Below are positions 1 through 12,906 of a DNA stretch of 64,000 nt, piece after piece. Source of the DNA: Eremophila alpestris peregrina (taxonomy: Eukaryota > Chordata > Aves > Passeriformes > Alaudidae); contig WMCF01000032.1 in assembly GCA_009792885.1 (NCBI GenBank), forward strand, positions 7,345,372 to 7,409,371. The letters are read 5' to 3'. Position numbers and translations under genes: made by a program. Positions within the stretch are counted from its first letter, which is position 1, and every line of letters begins with the position of its first letter. The notes beneath the pieces are model-generated. The model saw nothing but the letters and a program-made list of their open reading frames with translations, was not told the origin of the DNA and did not search any database.

Positions 1-3000
1 TTAGCTGGTTGCCATGATACAGGGCAGTTGAGAGGAGGTGCAGAGTAAGGAGGTGAATAGAACTCAGAGCACTCCAGGGAAATGTGAGCTTTTCATGGTT
101 TTTCAACATCTGACCTCCTCAAGTCTCTCTCTTTGTGTTGCCTTTGATGGATGGACACGAAACTCCCAGCAGAAGAGGGATGTAACTGGCATTGCTTTGG
201 CTTGACAACTGCCCTCCCAAGTCCCCTGGGGTTAAAAGTGACAATTAATATTGGGATTAATCCAAACAGCACCAAGCCTGAGGGCATAGTGGGTGTCACA
301 AGGAGTGTCTGCAGGAACTTGGCAGGGTGGTGAGGGGAAGGAAATAGTGATGGGAAGGGAGGAATATCTCCAGGAGATAATGGAAGCACTGCCCTGCCAT
401 GCTTTAATGACAGGCACATTTTTTTTTCTGGAACAATAGGATGTTTTGGCTGGCATCCTTCTAGACTTGCTCCTCTGTTTTTCAGTCCTCAGGTGGCACT
501 AATGGCAAGGAAGGCAGCTCCTTCTGGCTTGCCATTAAAGCCTGCTGCTTCTCTGCAGGGGAGTATCTGGCCATGTTCTTGGAAAATTCATCAAAGCTGC
601 ACTGATAGCTGGATCTGGAAATGAAGGGAAGAGCAAAGGAGGAAGTGTCAGAAATAATGGAGGTTGACACCTCACTTCCTCAGTGTCTTTCTGCTCCCTC
701 CCAAGGTCTGTTTGTGCCAGCTCAACATCTTCACCATTCCCTTTAAGCTCCTGGGTAAGCTCATCATCCCAGAGACCACTCACATCTGTCCCACCCTTCC
801 ATGAGGGAGTTTTGCTGTAATTCAAAGAAATTCAGTGGAGCCCTTCTAAGACACAAAGCCCCTGGTGCTTCACAAACGCCTCAAATATGGAATAGAGACC
901 AAAAAGCATTGCAGAAGTCTTATCTCACAACAAATAAAGATGAGATTACAGAGAAAACAAGAACCTCACAGCAGAGCTGCCCATGTCTTGCTGTGAGCCA
1001 AGCTGAGTGAAATCAAGAGAGTTTGCTGTCACTTTTGAGGGCCAGGCCACCCATGGCTCCCTTGAATCCTCTTTGTGCCCCCAGTTTTCTTTTTTCCAGG
1101 ATGAGAAAGAGTTGCACTTGGGCATTCCTCTCCTCAGATTTAGAGAATGTACTGTTACAGCTCTATTCCTTATTTACTTGTCCTCTGTGAGAGTCTGGGA
1201 AGAGAACCTTGAAGACCACTTCTCAGATATAGTCTACCACCTGACAGTGATAAATAAACCCATGGACACAGCTTGATGAAGGCCAGGGGATATCCCTTCC
1301 ACAAGGAAAGGGTTTTCTGCTGCTGTTTTATCCCTGCAGCCCCATCTCCTCCCACTCCAGCCTCAGCTGGAAGCCTCACAGGACTTGCCTTTCCCCTAGC
1401 AGTGCAATCCTGCCCTCAGTGAAATCAGGACACAGAAACACTCCTCTGGACGTTTCAGCTTCTCCCTGGCGTGCTCACTCGCAAATGGCTCCATTTCCTG
1501 CTGCCTCAGTGTAAATTTTTCAGCGTGGGGATTTCTGCCTGGTGCTGCTCTGCAGCATGAAGCTGACAGGGGTTTTTATGGCTCAGGAGGGACAGGAACT
1601 TTGCCAGGTTAAACTTCAGATGGATGATCCCACCACGTGTCAATCAGAATCACTCTGCAGACCGATTTATTCTGCATTTTTTTTCCCCCCAGGATGACAG
1701 TGGTTGCACCCCATGGAGTAAGCACTGAGATGTCTCAAATGCTCCAGCAGCCCCCTGTGTACAGAGAGAGCAAAAATATCTGTTATCAGTGGAGCAGGGA
1801 AAGGGCAGTGCAAGGGAATTTTTGCTGACAAATGCAAAAACTCATTGTGCAATTAACTGGCACAGCCTGACACCCTGGATTCATTTGCATACGTTTAAAT
1901 GAATTAGGCAAGCCCTGATGCTGAAGTTGGCACCCAGACATTTGTGCTTACACAAACACACCCAGCTTTGCTAAAAAGGTCATAACTTTCAGCACAGACT
2001 TTTGTCTCTTTCATTTGATTACACCTATCTCTTCATATATTGTTTTAAATTATTAATAGAACATACCTCAATCCTTACAGTTTTTCCAAATGAAGCATAA
2101 AAACCAAACATTGTCTTCCACATTTTAAAACACACAAGCTCCATTACTGTTTTATAATTGCTAATTAACAGATAAATGTTTCATACTCCCACATTTTTTT
2201 ATTCTCCAGATACAGCAAAACAAACAGATTTACAGAGGAAACCTGAGGACTGCAATATCTGTTTTATGATAAGAGCATTTAGTAACTAAATCCCTTCTAT
2301 GCCCAGCATTCAGAGACAATGTGCTGGTGGTTATGTGATACTCAATAATGAACCAGTGCAGAGGTACATTTGTGTTGTTCTCAGAGTGGGAGCTGAGATT
2401 TGGATTGTTTATTTTGGTGTTTTTTTCCCCCTTGGGCTTGCTACTAATTTAAATGACTTCTCTAAGGCTGTAGAAATGATTTCAACCATCATGAAATGGA
2501 GAAAATGCATAAAGCCCTCTCAATAAAACACAAATGTCTGGGATAAAAAAGTTAATGATAATTAGCAGTAGCACAGGATGGCAAATAATCATCTTCAGGT
2601 GGCAAATGCAGGAAACCTGAGAAGTACCAGAGGGTAGTGGGACTTCTCCAGTTGCTCCTCAGGACTAATTACCTAATAAAAGCAGGATGTGATTGTGTGA
2701 TACTGAGTCACAGATTCAATGTGAGACGCTGAGCTATATTAGAGGATGAAGTAAAAAGGTATTTTGAGTCTCTCTGGCTGGAAGTAAATGTCTTATCTGA
2801 AAAACCACAGACATTATGGTTTCAGATATCTGCATTTTTCCAGCCTAATTCCTGATTATTGCAGAGGAGGTATTTGTTTAGCATGGGGCTCTTCCCAAAG
2901 CATCACCATTTAAATTCTCCAGCTTGCAGCAACACACTTGCTATTTTGGCAAGATGAATCTTCTGGTATCTGCATACCTCTCCTGTTCCTTCCTTCCTGT

Positions 3001-4194
3001 AATTAGGGGTAAATCTGCTCCAGGACCTGTTCTTTTGTAGAAGACACCATTTTTAGAGCAATACATCATTGGCAAGTCATGACACTAACAGATCCTTGGA
3101 GAGGGCTGCCTCTCTAAAGAGATATAGTATCACCTTGATCCCTGCTAGACACTGCTCAGTGAAGAGCTCCATCAGTTGGTGAAAAAGCAGGAATAAACTC
3201 ATTTTAGTTACAAGGATTCAGGTGGAATCTGCTTTTAAATTTAACAACCTCAACAAGGTGTCTCTTTTTTACCTTGTCCTGTCTCCCCAGAACATTCCCA
3301 TAACCTTATTTTGATTTTAGGGATTCAAGCTGAGCTGGATGGATAAATAATGTTGGGGTTATTTTCCCCCCAGAATTATTTATTTGCATCTGAAAATGAA
3401 TCACTTCTATTTTTGCACTCCCCTTGCCTTTTTTTCCCCATGGACATGGCTGTGATAGTTTTGTATTGACAAACACAGAACAGAAACATCAGGAGGAGTT
3501 GTGTTTGTGCCTCCTTTCATGGCACTGGGGAATTGCTGGTGTTTACATGTCATGGCTCTTTTTCTCACTCCAAGCACTTGCCCATAGAGAGGTTTGTGAA
3601 TTAGGGATTGATCTCAGCCTTGTTCAGCTGTGGATGAGAAGCCACTGGTGTGAGAACCTGCTGGGCCACAGACCAGTCTGGTCCCCAGAGCTTGTGGTTT
3701 TTATTCAAGATGAAGATGAACCACAAGATAAAATGGACCCATTCATCAGCACAACAGAGAACACTGCCCAGGAGCCAGAAGGTATTAAAAATATTCAAAA
3801 GAAGACTGAAGAAACTAGTACAAATAAATGTGAATAGAGCCACAGGTTTATCAGGTAACAGGATTTTGGGGGCGATTCAGAATAGCTCAATGGGCATCCT
3901 CAGGGGGGGTTGCTTCAGGAGCTCAGTCTGAGACACAAAATCAGATGTCCAAAGCTGGAGGCTCTGAATGCTGCCAAGCTGTTGGCAGACTTGGCCTTAT
4001 CTCCAGTTACCCAGTACCCTCTGAAGGAAGTGGGTGCTGGAAAGTGAAACCCTTCTCCCTGTTAGGATGATATTTCCCCTCCTTACTGGTACCCGGAAGG
4101 AAACCTGGGGGATTTACACTTTGGGTGTGGTGTCAGATGATTCACGGGGTGATTCCCCCTCTGGTCCTGCCTTGCTGCACTGTCCTGCTGTCTG
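1..4194. other. non-coding stretch, no gene recognised
   Basis: No open frame here resembles a known protein; the frames are short and overlap on both strands. The stretch from about 1960 to 2960 is AT-rich with several TAATTA/ATTAA-like words. At 1676-1694 a T-run followed by a C-run ends in AG, and a GTAAGC follows 25 bases later. That is splice-site-like, but such pairs occur by chance in a window of this size. I see no transposon fragment in this block. Confidence 0.55.
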
Positions 4195-4240
4195 TCCATC
4201 CATCCATCCATCCATCCATCCATCCATCCATCCATCCATT
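4195..4240. repeat. (TCCA)n tetranucleotide microsatellite
   Basis: About eleven uninterrupted copies of TCCA (equivalently ATCC/CCAT) are visible, ending in CATT. The repeat is read in three frames on each strand and produces artificial peptide repeats (SIHP on the plus strand, WMDG on the minus strand). Those two frames should not be taken as genes. A long pure tetranucleotide array is likely length-polymorphic. Confidence 0.97.
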
Positions 4241-6379
4241 CTCCCACCCCCCTGGTTTGTTGTTTTGCTCTCAGCTGAGCCCAGAGCAGCTCAGAAGCAG
4301 CACTCAGAGCTGGGATTTCCTCTGTGTCAGCACACACAGGGGCTCTCCTCTGACTCACTGGATTGCTCCCAAAAATAGCAGGTTCAGAATAGAAACCTTC
4401 ATGCCCTTTCTGTCCCAGAGAACAATGCCTAACACGTTTTTTTTTCCCTCCCTAAGTATGAAATAAATCCCTTTTGTGCTTCCAGCTTGGCAGGGTTAAG
4501 CTGGAAGGGCTTGGTCCAGTGCTCAGAGCACCTGACTGTGCTCTCAAGGAGAGGAGTTAATCACTGGCACTGTTATTTACTCAATTCTCAGCAGGGACAT
4601 TATTTATTTCATTTTCATCAGGGCTTTCTGGTTTTTGTCTGGGGAGATGGTGACTTAAAATGGAAAGAGATTCAAGCAAACACCTCTCTTCACAGCCTGG
4701 GGTTTTTCATCTTTTTGCAGGGCAGAAACCATCAATGAATCCATCAGGAAGGACAAGGAATGTTAATGAAGTGTAGGATCCTTCAAACAACTGAAGTGCC
4801 CGAGGGGCTTTTGGAGTGTTTGCCTATTTTCTGTTATTATTTAAAAATGCCTAAACATCTGCCAAGCCCATCTGAGAAAGAGCAAGACCCTCCCATATGT
4901 AACTGTGTGTCAGTGCTTTACAAACCCAGTAGCCAAGTCTCTGTGGGTTGGCAGCTGCTGGTGGTCTCTGTGCAGCTCAGTTCCTGTTGGAATCCTCAGG
5001 GAACAACCCTGGGCACCCCAAACTGTCACCCCAACCCATCACTCTGTGCAGCCTGGATCCTCTGGCAGCATCCTCATTTTGGGAACTGGATTTTGGTCAC
5101 TTGCTGCCTGCAAGGACCTTGTCCAAGCTGCATCTCTGCAGCTGAAGACAGACTGGGCTGCTGGGCTGAGCCACACACCCCACAAGTGTGGGCATCCACA
5201 AGTGCTGGGTGGGCAGCACGATAATTTCAGAGGTAATTTTCACAGCTTCAGATAATTTTCAGAGCTTCATGTCTCCAGTTCTTCTGAAAATCCAGGTCTG
5301 GCAATCCCATGTGGGAGCACTTTCAGGGAGCCAGGCTGTTTCCTCAGCAGAGGTTGTGACTACTGAGAAATAGTGGAAACCTTGCTCCAACAAGAAGTAA
5401 TCACAAACAGTGGGAAAAGGCATTTAAATATACAACTTCCTGAAAAGTGGGCGAGGTGAGATTCAACTGGTCTGCTTTTTTAGAGAGAAAACCCCAAATC
5501 ATCTTCTCTGAAGTATGTGTTGAGCTTTTGAAAATCTGCCTACAACAAGTACAATTGTTAGACAAGGCAGGTCTTTGTGCTCCAAATTTAATACACAGTT
5601 TTTGACCCATGGAGTGATAAGCTGGAAAATAAATGGCTGGATTTTCCCCAGTGTTGAAGAACTCCTTTCAGACTGACTTGGGAACTTGCCTATTCTCGTC
5701 TGCCCACCTGGCTCTCACTTTGATATCCCTCACATTATCATAACTTTTATTGTGTTTTCATGTCAGTCAAGCCTTCTTCACTGAATTACTTTCATTTATA
5801 CATCCTTCTCCTGCTGTTTGGTCTCATCACCATCTAAGATTTAAGGGGAAAAAAGTTTCTTCCATTTGACAGGGTGGGAGGTGGAAATTACTGTGTGAAC
5901 AGCAAACTACAGGTTACATAAATAATATGTCATTGTATATCACCCAGTGGAGCCTTAAATCAATTCATTAGTTTGTATAAAGCCTTTGTCTGCTTTTTAA
6001 CTGCATCATATCCAGGCTGATTGCACATTTGCTCTGAGTTTGGTGTTTGTTTTCTTTCTTTATGTCGTCATCTTTCAGGATTCTTTTACAGTTATGCTGA
6101 GTGTGTTTCTAAAGGTTGTTTTTCTTTCTTGAGAGGCTTGGTTTATGTTTTTTTCCCTTCACTTCTCGACACATCCCCAGCCTGAGGCAGAAGTGTGCAT
6201 TTTGTTCATGGAAGGTAGACACAGGAACATTCTTCCCTGTGCATGGAGTGAAAGGCAGGCTGAGATATGCTGGATTACTGAGAGAGGCACTGAAAATCAC
6301 TGGCTGATCCAGAGTGAGCCATTCACTTGTTTTCATGTTGTTTTACATATTTAAAAAAAGAAAAATCTATAATCTGGAC
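4241..6379. other. non-coding stretch, no gene recognised
   Basis: Overlapping open frames of up to 154 codons occur on the plus strand around 4760-5255. They overlap each other in different frames, have no recognisable domain and are Trp/Cys/Ser-rich in the way translated non-coding DNA often is. I regard them as chance frames. No repeat or RNA gene is recognised. Confidence 0.5.
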
Positions 6380-6453
6380 TGTATTATACTGTATTATATT
6401 TATCCTATATATTATATATCCTATATCCTATCCTGATATTATATTTATCCTAA
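6380..6453. repeat. AT-rich imperfect simple repeat
   Basis: The stretch is built from variants of TATTATA and TATCCTA. The word TTATATTTATCCT occurs twice, near each end, with shorter TATATCCTA copies between. This looks like an imperfect minisatellite or degenerated simple repeat. No coding potential. Confidence 0.8.
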
Positions 6454-9241
6454 CACCAAGAGTCTCCTCTCCTTTTCATATTCTAAATTTTCTTTTACAG
6501 GAATGCCTGAAGAGATTGGTTGAAATTGAGATTATGGTAACCCAGAACTTTGTTTTGCAAGAGGACAGAGTTTAGTTGAATAATATATTTTTACAGTCTT
6601 TAATGAAAATCTTAAGATACCAGTTTGGGGAAACAAGAAAGAGAGAAACAACATTTTATTGCATTCTCAGTAACTGCCCATGCTGAAAACTGGTCTAGCC
6701 TGACTGCAAAGCAAAAAACAGGCATTGCTTTGATACAATGATCGATTTTATTATTCCAGCTGAGATTTTCCTCTTTCATTTTCCTGCAGATCTTCTCTGC
6801 TCAGTAAATAAGGAACTGTACAAAAGTCCTTTACAATGCAGACTCGATGTACAACAATATTAAGCAAGAAAATATTCCAGCAGTCATGGAACAGCCATCA
6901 AAAGTGCTGCTCCTTTTTTTCAATCCTTGCAAGAAATCAAAACCTTTCAAGCAGAGCCAGATTTTAATGAAGGGTGGCTGTTTAAGGCAGAGTTGCCAAA
7001 AGCCTTGGCTGTGCCTGGACTTTTATTTTAAGTATTTGTACCATTAAATATTAATATAGGTCAAATAACTGATCCCCCTGAGCAGATGAAATCTGCACAG
7101 TGAAAACAAACACACTGTAAAACATGAGCCAACCTCACCCTTAATGTTACTGCATAAATATGCAAATGCAGCCCCCAATTTCCCTGAACAAGTTTTCTTA
7201 TTGACGTTCTGGGAGAAGGAGAAGGAAAATATAAAAATTAAATAATAGTCACAGCCCTGAAACTTTTAGGAGCTGATCCAAGGCTCGTTGGCCCAAGGGA
7301 GCTTTGCCTCTGCTGCCTTAAAGAGTTGCAGAAGCTGGAGCACACACAGGGAAATCACAACGTGGTGCCACACAGACAAGGCACTGCCACATTTGACAGA
7401 AGATGTGTTCTTAAGGACAAATTGCTATAGGAGTGAAAAAGAAAAATTTGGAGCAGTTCTACTCTTTTTTTTTTTTTTAATTGGCATTCTCCTGCACAGT
7501 TTTACTCCCAATTTCTGCAGCAGTCCTGGCTCTGGAGCCAGGAACTGGGGGTTTGCACCTTGGGCAGCTGGTGGTGATGAGAAATGTGGGGAATCCTACA
7601 GGGATGTGGGAGATGTCCTTGCTCTGGGACCTTGGTGGGGTCTATGATGAACTCTTTGTCCTGCTCACAGTCAGCATTTTGAGGAATATTGATGAGGCGC
7701 ATGCAATGAAATTGGAAAGGAGGAGAGGGATGGAAACTGAGAGTTCACTGAATTGATCAGTTTGTGTGGAGCCTCAAACAATATTCTGGAGAGGCAGCAA
7801 TGGAAAACCTTTGCTCTTGATCCCATTTCTCCTTTGTCCCAATCTTCCCAGCTGGCAAAGCCAAAGCTGGGTTGGTGCATTCAGGATTAATCTGTGTGCT
7901 GGAGGCCTTGGAAGTGCTTTGAGTTTGAATTGGGTACAGAAAAAGCTCAAAGAAACTGTGAAAAATACCACAGATCCTTGTTATACCTCAGCAATAACTT
8001 CATTTCAATGACAGCACTGGCATTGAGAAGTTGCACCTCAAAAATGATGAGTGAAGGTACAAGAGCACTTAAATAATACTTTAAGTGATGCTTAATTCAA
8101 TGATTTAATATTTTCTTTAAAATAAGTGTGACCTCTATCTAATCCCATGCTTCCAGCAGCTGAAGAGTTAAGAATAATCCTGATATTGTGAAACGTGGAA
8201 ACTTTTACACAGGGAAATGTGGATTCCTATGGCCAGAGTTCTCTGGTAACACACACAACAGTGAATGTGAAAATCCAATTTCAGATCTTAAGAGTGAAAA
8301 ATCCCATGGTCTAAGCTGCATTTCATATTTTTGGTTTTTTTTTCCTGCCATCATATTTGGGAGCAAATGATACAGAATGACTCCAAAGGGGTAAAATCTG
8401 GATTTCCAGCAGTTGTGAAATGCTCCCACTTTGTAAATAAAATCAAACCCATAGAAATATTTCCCTCAGAAATAGAAGTTCAGGTTTCAGGCTGAAAAAA
8501 ACACCTAAATATTCAAGAAAATATCATCTGATAGAAATTTTCCATATAATTTGACTGTTTTGGATATAATCTTTTCACCTAGTTGAAATCTGTATTTAAG
8601 GAAACACTTCTCACTTCCTGTATTTTGATTAAAATTTTTAATCATGCTTTTCTACTGATGTGCACCATTCTGGAGGCTGCTTCTCAAAAATCTAACCCAA
8701 AATGCTCACATTTGGAGTGCTGATGTGAATGAGACAAAGCAAGCCTGGCTTCAGCCCAAGTGCTCAGCCCTTCCAAAGCACACTGATTGGAGTCATAACC
8801 ACCCAGCTAAATGGAAGCTGGTAATTAAAAATATGCAAAAAGGGTTTGGAAATAACGTGAAATCTCTCTGAATGTGGATTTTTGAATATGGGTGTCTCTC
8901 ACATGGGTAAAGTGGATAATTGCCTGCCTATCCTGCCTCTATTCATTGCGAATAATTGAGTTGTTTTCAAACACTTCCAACACTGCCTATCACAATAAAT
9001 ATGAGAAGACAGAGGGGCTCTTTGAATAATCTCATTTTTTGTGCCTGAGGAAGCTGTTCCTTTTGTACTTGCCTGGGGAATGGCATAGCAACAGGAAATG
9101 AGAGAGAATGGAGAAAGCACTGCAGACTTTGCTTTATTTTTTTTTTTATTTCTCATCTCTGCGTTGCCTCTGAGACTCCAGACCTGTGTTTCTCCAGGGA
9201 TTTCCTTTGTGCAAAACCCCCTTGTTGTCCCCAGGAGGAGT
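6454..9241. other. non-coding stretch, no gene recognised
   Basis: Only short open frames without recognisable domains. A run of fourteen T lies at 7465-7478. The part from about 8080 to 8660 is AT-rich. I see no CR1 or other mobile-element fragment. Confidence 0.5.
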
Positions 9242-9279
9242 GGGATGAGCTGGGTGCTTGGGGACAGTGGGGACCAGGG
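9242..9279 (+). other. canonical G-quadruplex motif
   Basis: Five G-runs of three or four bases lie at 9242-9244, 9252-9254, 9260-9263, 9269-9272 and 9277-9279. The loops are 7, 5, 5 and 4 bases. This fits the usual G3+N1-7 rule with one spare run. Whether it folds in vivo cannot be read from sequence. Confidence 0.8.
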
Positions 9280-10440
9280 ATGTCAGACCCCCAAGGGGAG
9301 CTGAGCACAGCTGTGGGTGCTTGCCAGAGAAGTGGGGTGTGTTTGGGTGAGGGCACAATGGACACAGCTCTCCCAGGCTGTGTCACCTGTGTCACCAAAG
9401 CCCTTCAGAGGGCACAGGAAACTTGCCTGGTATGTGACAAACCAGCCTGACTGATGGAGGGGGTGTCACTGCCTCCAGGCAGGCTCAGCTGCTGCTCTGG
9501 GGCTTTGCTCTGCCCCCTTGGGTCCTGCAGAAGGCCCTGGGGGGACACTTTTGATTGCTTCTCTTACAGCCAGCCCCTCACAGCTCTGCTTCTCAGCCAG
9601 CCTGTCCCAAAACACCTCCCCCTGCACACCCTTGCACCACCCTGCTTCTTCAGCAGCCTTTCCTGAGCCCTGTCACAGCTCTCCATATGCCACTGCAATT
9701 CCCCTATTCCCATATTTCCATCCTTCCCTTCCCACAGCAGACATTCCCTGCTAATTCCAGCAAATCCCCTGCAGTTTGCTCTGTGCTGCTGCTTTGGGGG
9801 GTTGCTGTGGTTTTGTACCCTTGGACTTTGCACAGAGACATGCAGAGGATGTGAATTAGATGGCTGAAAAGGTGAGAGTGGTGCACCAAGAGATTTGATA
9901 GGTTTTTTTTTTTGCCTCCATTTGAGACTCACTGTGTGTGAGTGTGGGATGGACATGGCCTTGTCTCAGAACAGCTGCAGCAGGTTGTGCCTGCTCCTTT
10001 CTGCCTGCTCCTCGAAGAAACACTGACCTGCATCCCCCCTCTTTCCTGCCTCATTTTTGCATTTCAATTTTGCCCTGGGTGTGTGCTCTCCAGCCTCTTC
10101 CATACAGTTTCTAAAATGACAATGCAGGCTGAGCTGGAGGAGCAGCCCCAGACAGAATCCGTCTCACATCTCCATGATCAGATTCTCCTCAGGATCAGGA
10201 TCCTGCCTGGAGTATTTCTGGACACACAGTGATGGGGTTTTTCCAAAATTCCCTTTCACCATTAGGGCCTTGACATTTCTGCAGCCGCCTTTAATGTGAG
10301 GCAGAGGTTAACCCAGAGATGCTGCAGCAACCAGAACAAACCTTTGATATCTGAGGGCTGATCCAGCTGCTGCCTTCTGAGGGCTCTTGCCACCACACAA
10401 GCTTTTGCCACATTCATACTGCAGCAGTCTGAGAGCCCAG
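9280..10440. other. non-coding stretch, no gene recognised
   Basis: C- and CT-rich around 9450-9800, which opens long overlapping frames on both strands (up to 130 codons on the minus strand, 9564-9956). None resembles a known family; I consider them composition artefacts. A run of eleven T lies at 9903-9913. Confidence 0.5.
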
Positions 10441-10570
10441 AGATGGTTTTGTCTGTGCAGCATCACTCCTGTAGTGAATAAAATGCACTCGGGGCCTATT
10501 ACAGCCTCTGGTAATTAGACAGAGTGCAGCATCTCCAAAATTGTCCAGGCAAATTAATTAATGCTGTGTC
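10441..10570. promoter_or_regulatory. candidate enhancer-like block with homeodomain motifs
   Basis: TAATTA, the core recognised by many homeodomain proteins, is at 10512-10517. A longer ATTAATTAAT lies at 10553-10562. Between them is mixed-complexity sequence without repeats. Clusters of such sites occur in vertebrate enhancers, but they also occur by chance in AT-rich DNA. The regulatory reading is inference only. Confidence 0.15.
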
Positions 10571-10768
10571 CCTGGGACAAGGATTGTTCCTGCCCTAGCT
10601 GAGTGTGCTGGCAGTCCTGGGGAGAGGAGAGGGGGCTGAGGCCACCTTCCACCTGGGCAGCTCCATCCCTGGAAGCCAAATGACCTCCAGAGGCCACACA
10701 TCAAGGGTCATCCCTGGAGTTCAGCCTGGCTGAAGGAAACAGGCCACAGCAACCCTTTCCATACTGTC

Positions 10769-10819
10769 ATTGGTGGTATGCTTTAATAAATTCCTGCAGG
10801 GACACGTGCCATATAAAAG
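10769..10819 (+). promoter_or_regulatory. CCAAT / E-box / TATA-like cluster
   Basis: An inverted CCAAT (ATTGG) is at 10769-10773, a perfect CACGTG E-box at 10803-10808, and a TATAAAAG box at 10812-10819. Order and spacing resemble a core promoter reading rightwards, although the E-box abuts the TATA-like word. No convincing coding frame follows downstream, so it may be chance or serve a non-coding transcript. Confidence 0.15.
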
Positions 10820-12794
10820 TGTAAGCCAAACAATCCAGAAAGCAGATCAGCTTTGCATTGTCATTCATACTGGAAGAGTAGGCATGCTAAATCCCCTTTT
10901 TCCACAAACCCCCTTGTGGTAAATCAGCTTTGGAGCAATGCAGCAGGTTGTCAGGTGCTCTGCTGGTGCTGTGCTCTCAATGACTCTCTGTGCTAAGGGA
11001 TGTTCTTGAAAGTTATGCTAAAATAGTTTTGGAAAAGAGAGGTGTGTATCCAAACAGCTGAAGTGAATGGGTTCATTCTATGTACCAGGGAAATGCACAG
11101 CGGGCAAAGAGTGGCCAAAATTATGGGCCAGGTACTTTCAAAATGTTCTTGGCCGGCTCCACAAGCAGGTGTAAATCTGCTGGATGCATCCAAAGCCAGC
11201 GCAATTCAGATGCAAAGTGAGAGCCTTTGAGGAGTCCTGGACTGGAGGAGAGCCTGACTCCTGCTCATTAAAATAGCTGTGCCCTGGAGCTTGTTGGCTC
11301 TGCGGGAGAACTGGCAGTGCTTCCTGCAGGGAAAGGTGGGCACCACCTTCTGAAAGCAGGTGTAAAGCTCAGGGCACACCCCCAAACATGCACAAGGCAC
11401 CCTGGGCACTGGCAGTGATCAGCATCATGGAGTAAAAGAACCATGAGGAAAGCATGAAATGGAGGTGATGAGAGATTCTGAGTGCACTTGGGCAGCTCAC
11501 TGCTGTCCAAATGTCTTTCACTGGCTGTTCTAAGGAATAACCCATTGTGGCTGCTGAGCTGGAGGGCCCCATCCCTTTCCCTCACTCCAGTTTCTCAGGA
11601 TTTCTCACCTGGGACAGAGTTCAAGGATTTTATCCTGGCTACAAATGACGTGGGAACGTTATCAGTCCCTGCTAATACTCTTTAGGGCAAAATACCTCGG
11701 TTTCCAATTTGCTTCCACTGCCCTCCAGCTTGGCTTAAAGCTCTTTGAGAGAGGGGAAGTGGGAGCCAAAGCACCCCGTTTAAATCTTGTGGCTTTTGGT
11801 AAAATTTCGTTTTCTTTACTCATTTTTTGAACCGTAAAGATTTACATTGCATTCAGTCGTGTAACTACACAAATTAAAAACTCAGCTTGGCAGAAATCAC
11901 CCCAGAGTCCTTTGCTGGCACCTTTCCTGGAATGCCAGCTGTTCCAGAGAAGCAGAGAGGCCAGGCTCTGCTGATTTCCCCAGCCTTGCAGATACCTGCC
12001 TGCTCCAGATTTGTGTTGTGAAGAAATAATTTAACATACAGGTGGTTTTTGGGTTGGAAGCCACTGGGGTTTTTATGCAAATTGCCAAGACTGATGAGGC
12101 ATCAGGTCCAAATCCAGTGAGCACGAGGGAACTGAGCTCCTCTCTTAGTTATGAAGTTCATCTCTGAATTCAGTGGCAGGTATTTTGGGATGGCAATTAA
12201 ACCAAGGACTGCTTTCCTCTGAACTGCAGCTGAAATGAGGAAAGTTCTGTGTTGAGAACAGTGATTAGCAGAACTGATTTTATAATGGCAAAAAAAAAAT
12301 CCCCCAAAACACAGCAATGTGAGGTGCCAACATCAAAGGCTGTGAACATTTTCTACTTTTGCATGCTGGAAGTTATATATATGTATTTTTAAATGTTAGA
12401 CATTTAAAGGGTTCGTAGATTCTTGATATAGAGCAGAACACAGGGAATTGCTTTGGATTCATGGGACCACACTCCCCCAAAATGCCACTATAAATTAATT
12501 GGCTGCATAACCAATACCCCTGCCTGAAAATTGTATTTTTGCTTCCTGAAAATGCACTTAGAATTACTGAGGCATTTTGAGTGAAAATCCCTTTACTGAA
12601 AGCTTCTATCACTTAATATACATGCAAGAAAATCAGCCCTAAATGAGAGAGAGGTTAATGGGGGAGCATCAGAGATAACAGTGATAAATTGAAAGAGGGA
12701 AGGTTCCAACTAACAAAAGAGTTAAAGAAAAGATAATGATTCACCATAAGACCTGCTCCATATCAGAAGTTTCACAGAGAGGCTTTTGGAGTGT
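10820..12794. other. non-coding stretch, no gene recognised
   Basis: Short overlapping frames only. The part from about 11780 to 11880 is less repetitive and AT-rich, and could be a conserved element, but nothing visible proves it. No transposon recognised before the CR1 fragment that follows. Confidence 0.5.
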
Positions 12795-12906
12795 TGGGCT
12801 GGACAAAGCCCTGGGCAGCCTGAGCTGAATTCAGTGCTTTTCCTGTTCTGAGCAGGAGGCTGGACCAGAAATCTCCTGATATCCCTTCAATCTGAACTGC
12901 TCTGTC
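12795..12906 (+). mobile_element. CR1 LINE 3'-end fragment (decayed)
   Basis: The left part reads GGGCTGGACAAAGCCCTGGG, close to the CR1 segment that follows the reverse transcriptase region. After about 40 bases, GAGCAGGAGGCTGGACCAGA and then CCCTTCAATCTGAACTGCTC match the CR1 tail, which usually reads as gag-cag-ggggttggactagatgatctc and so on. The order left to right corresponds to CR1 sense orientation. The copy is 5'-truncated and diverged, and its terminal ATTCTATGA-type repeats are eroded. Assignment is from memory of the family, not a search. Confidence 0.75.

Noticed and set aside
1694..1718. Possible 25-base exon between a T/C-tract AG and a GTAAGC.
   Set aside because: Length is not a multiple of three and nothing else supports it; acceptor-donor pairs this close are common by chance.
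4083..4466. Overlapping frames with SIHP or WMDG repeat peptides.
   Set aside because: They are translations of the (TCCA)n microsatellite in several frames.
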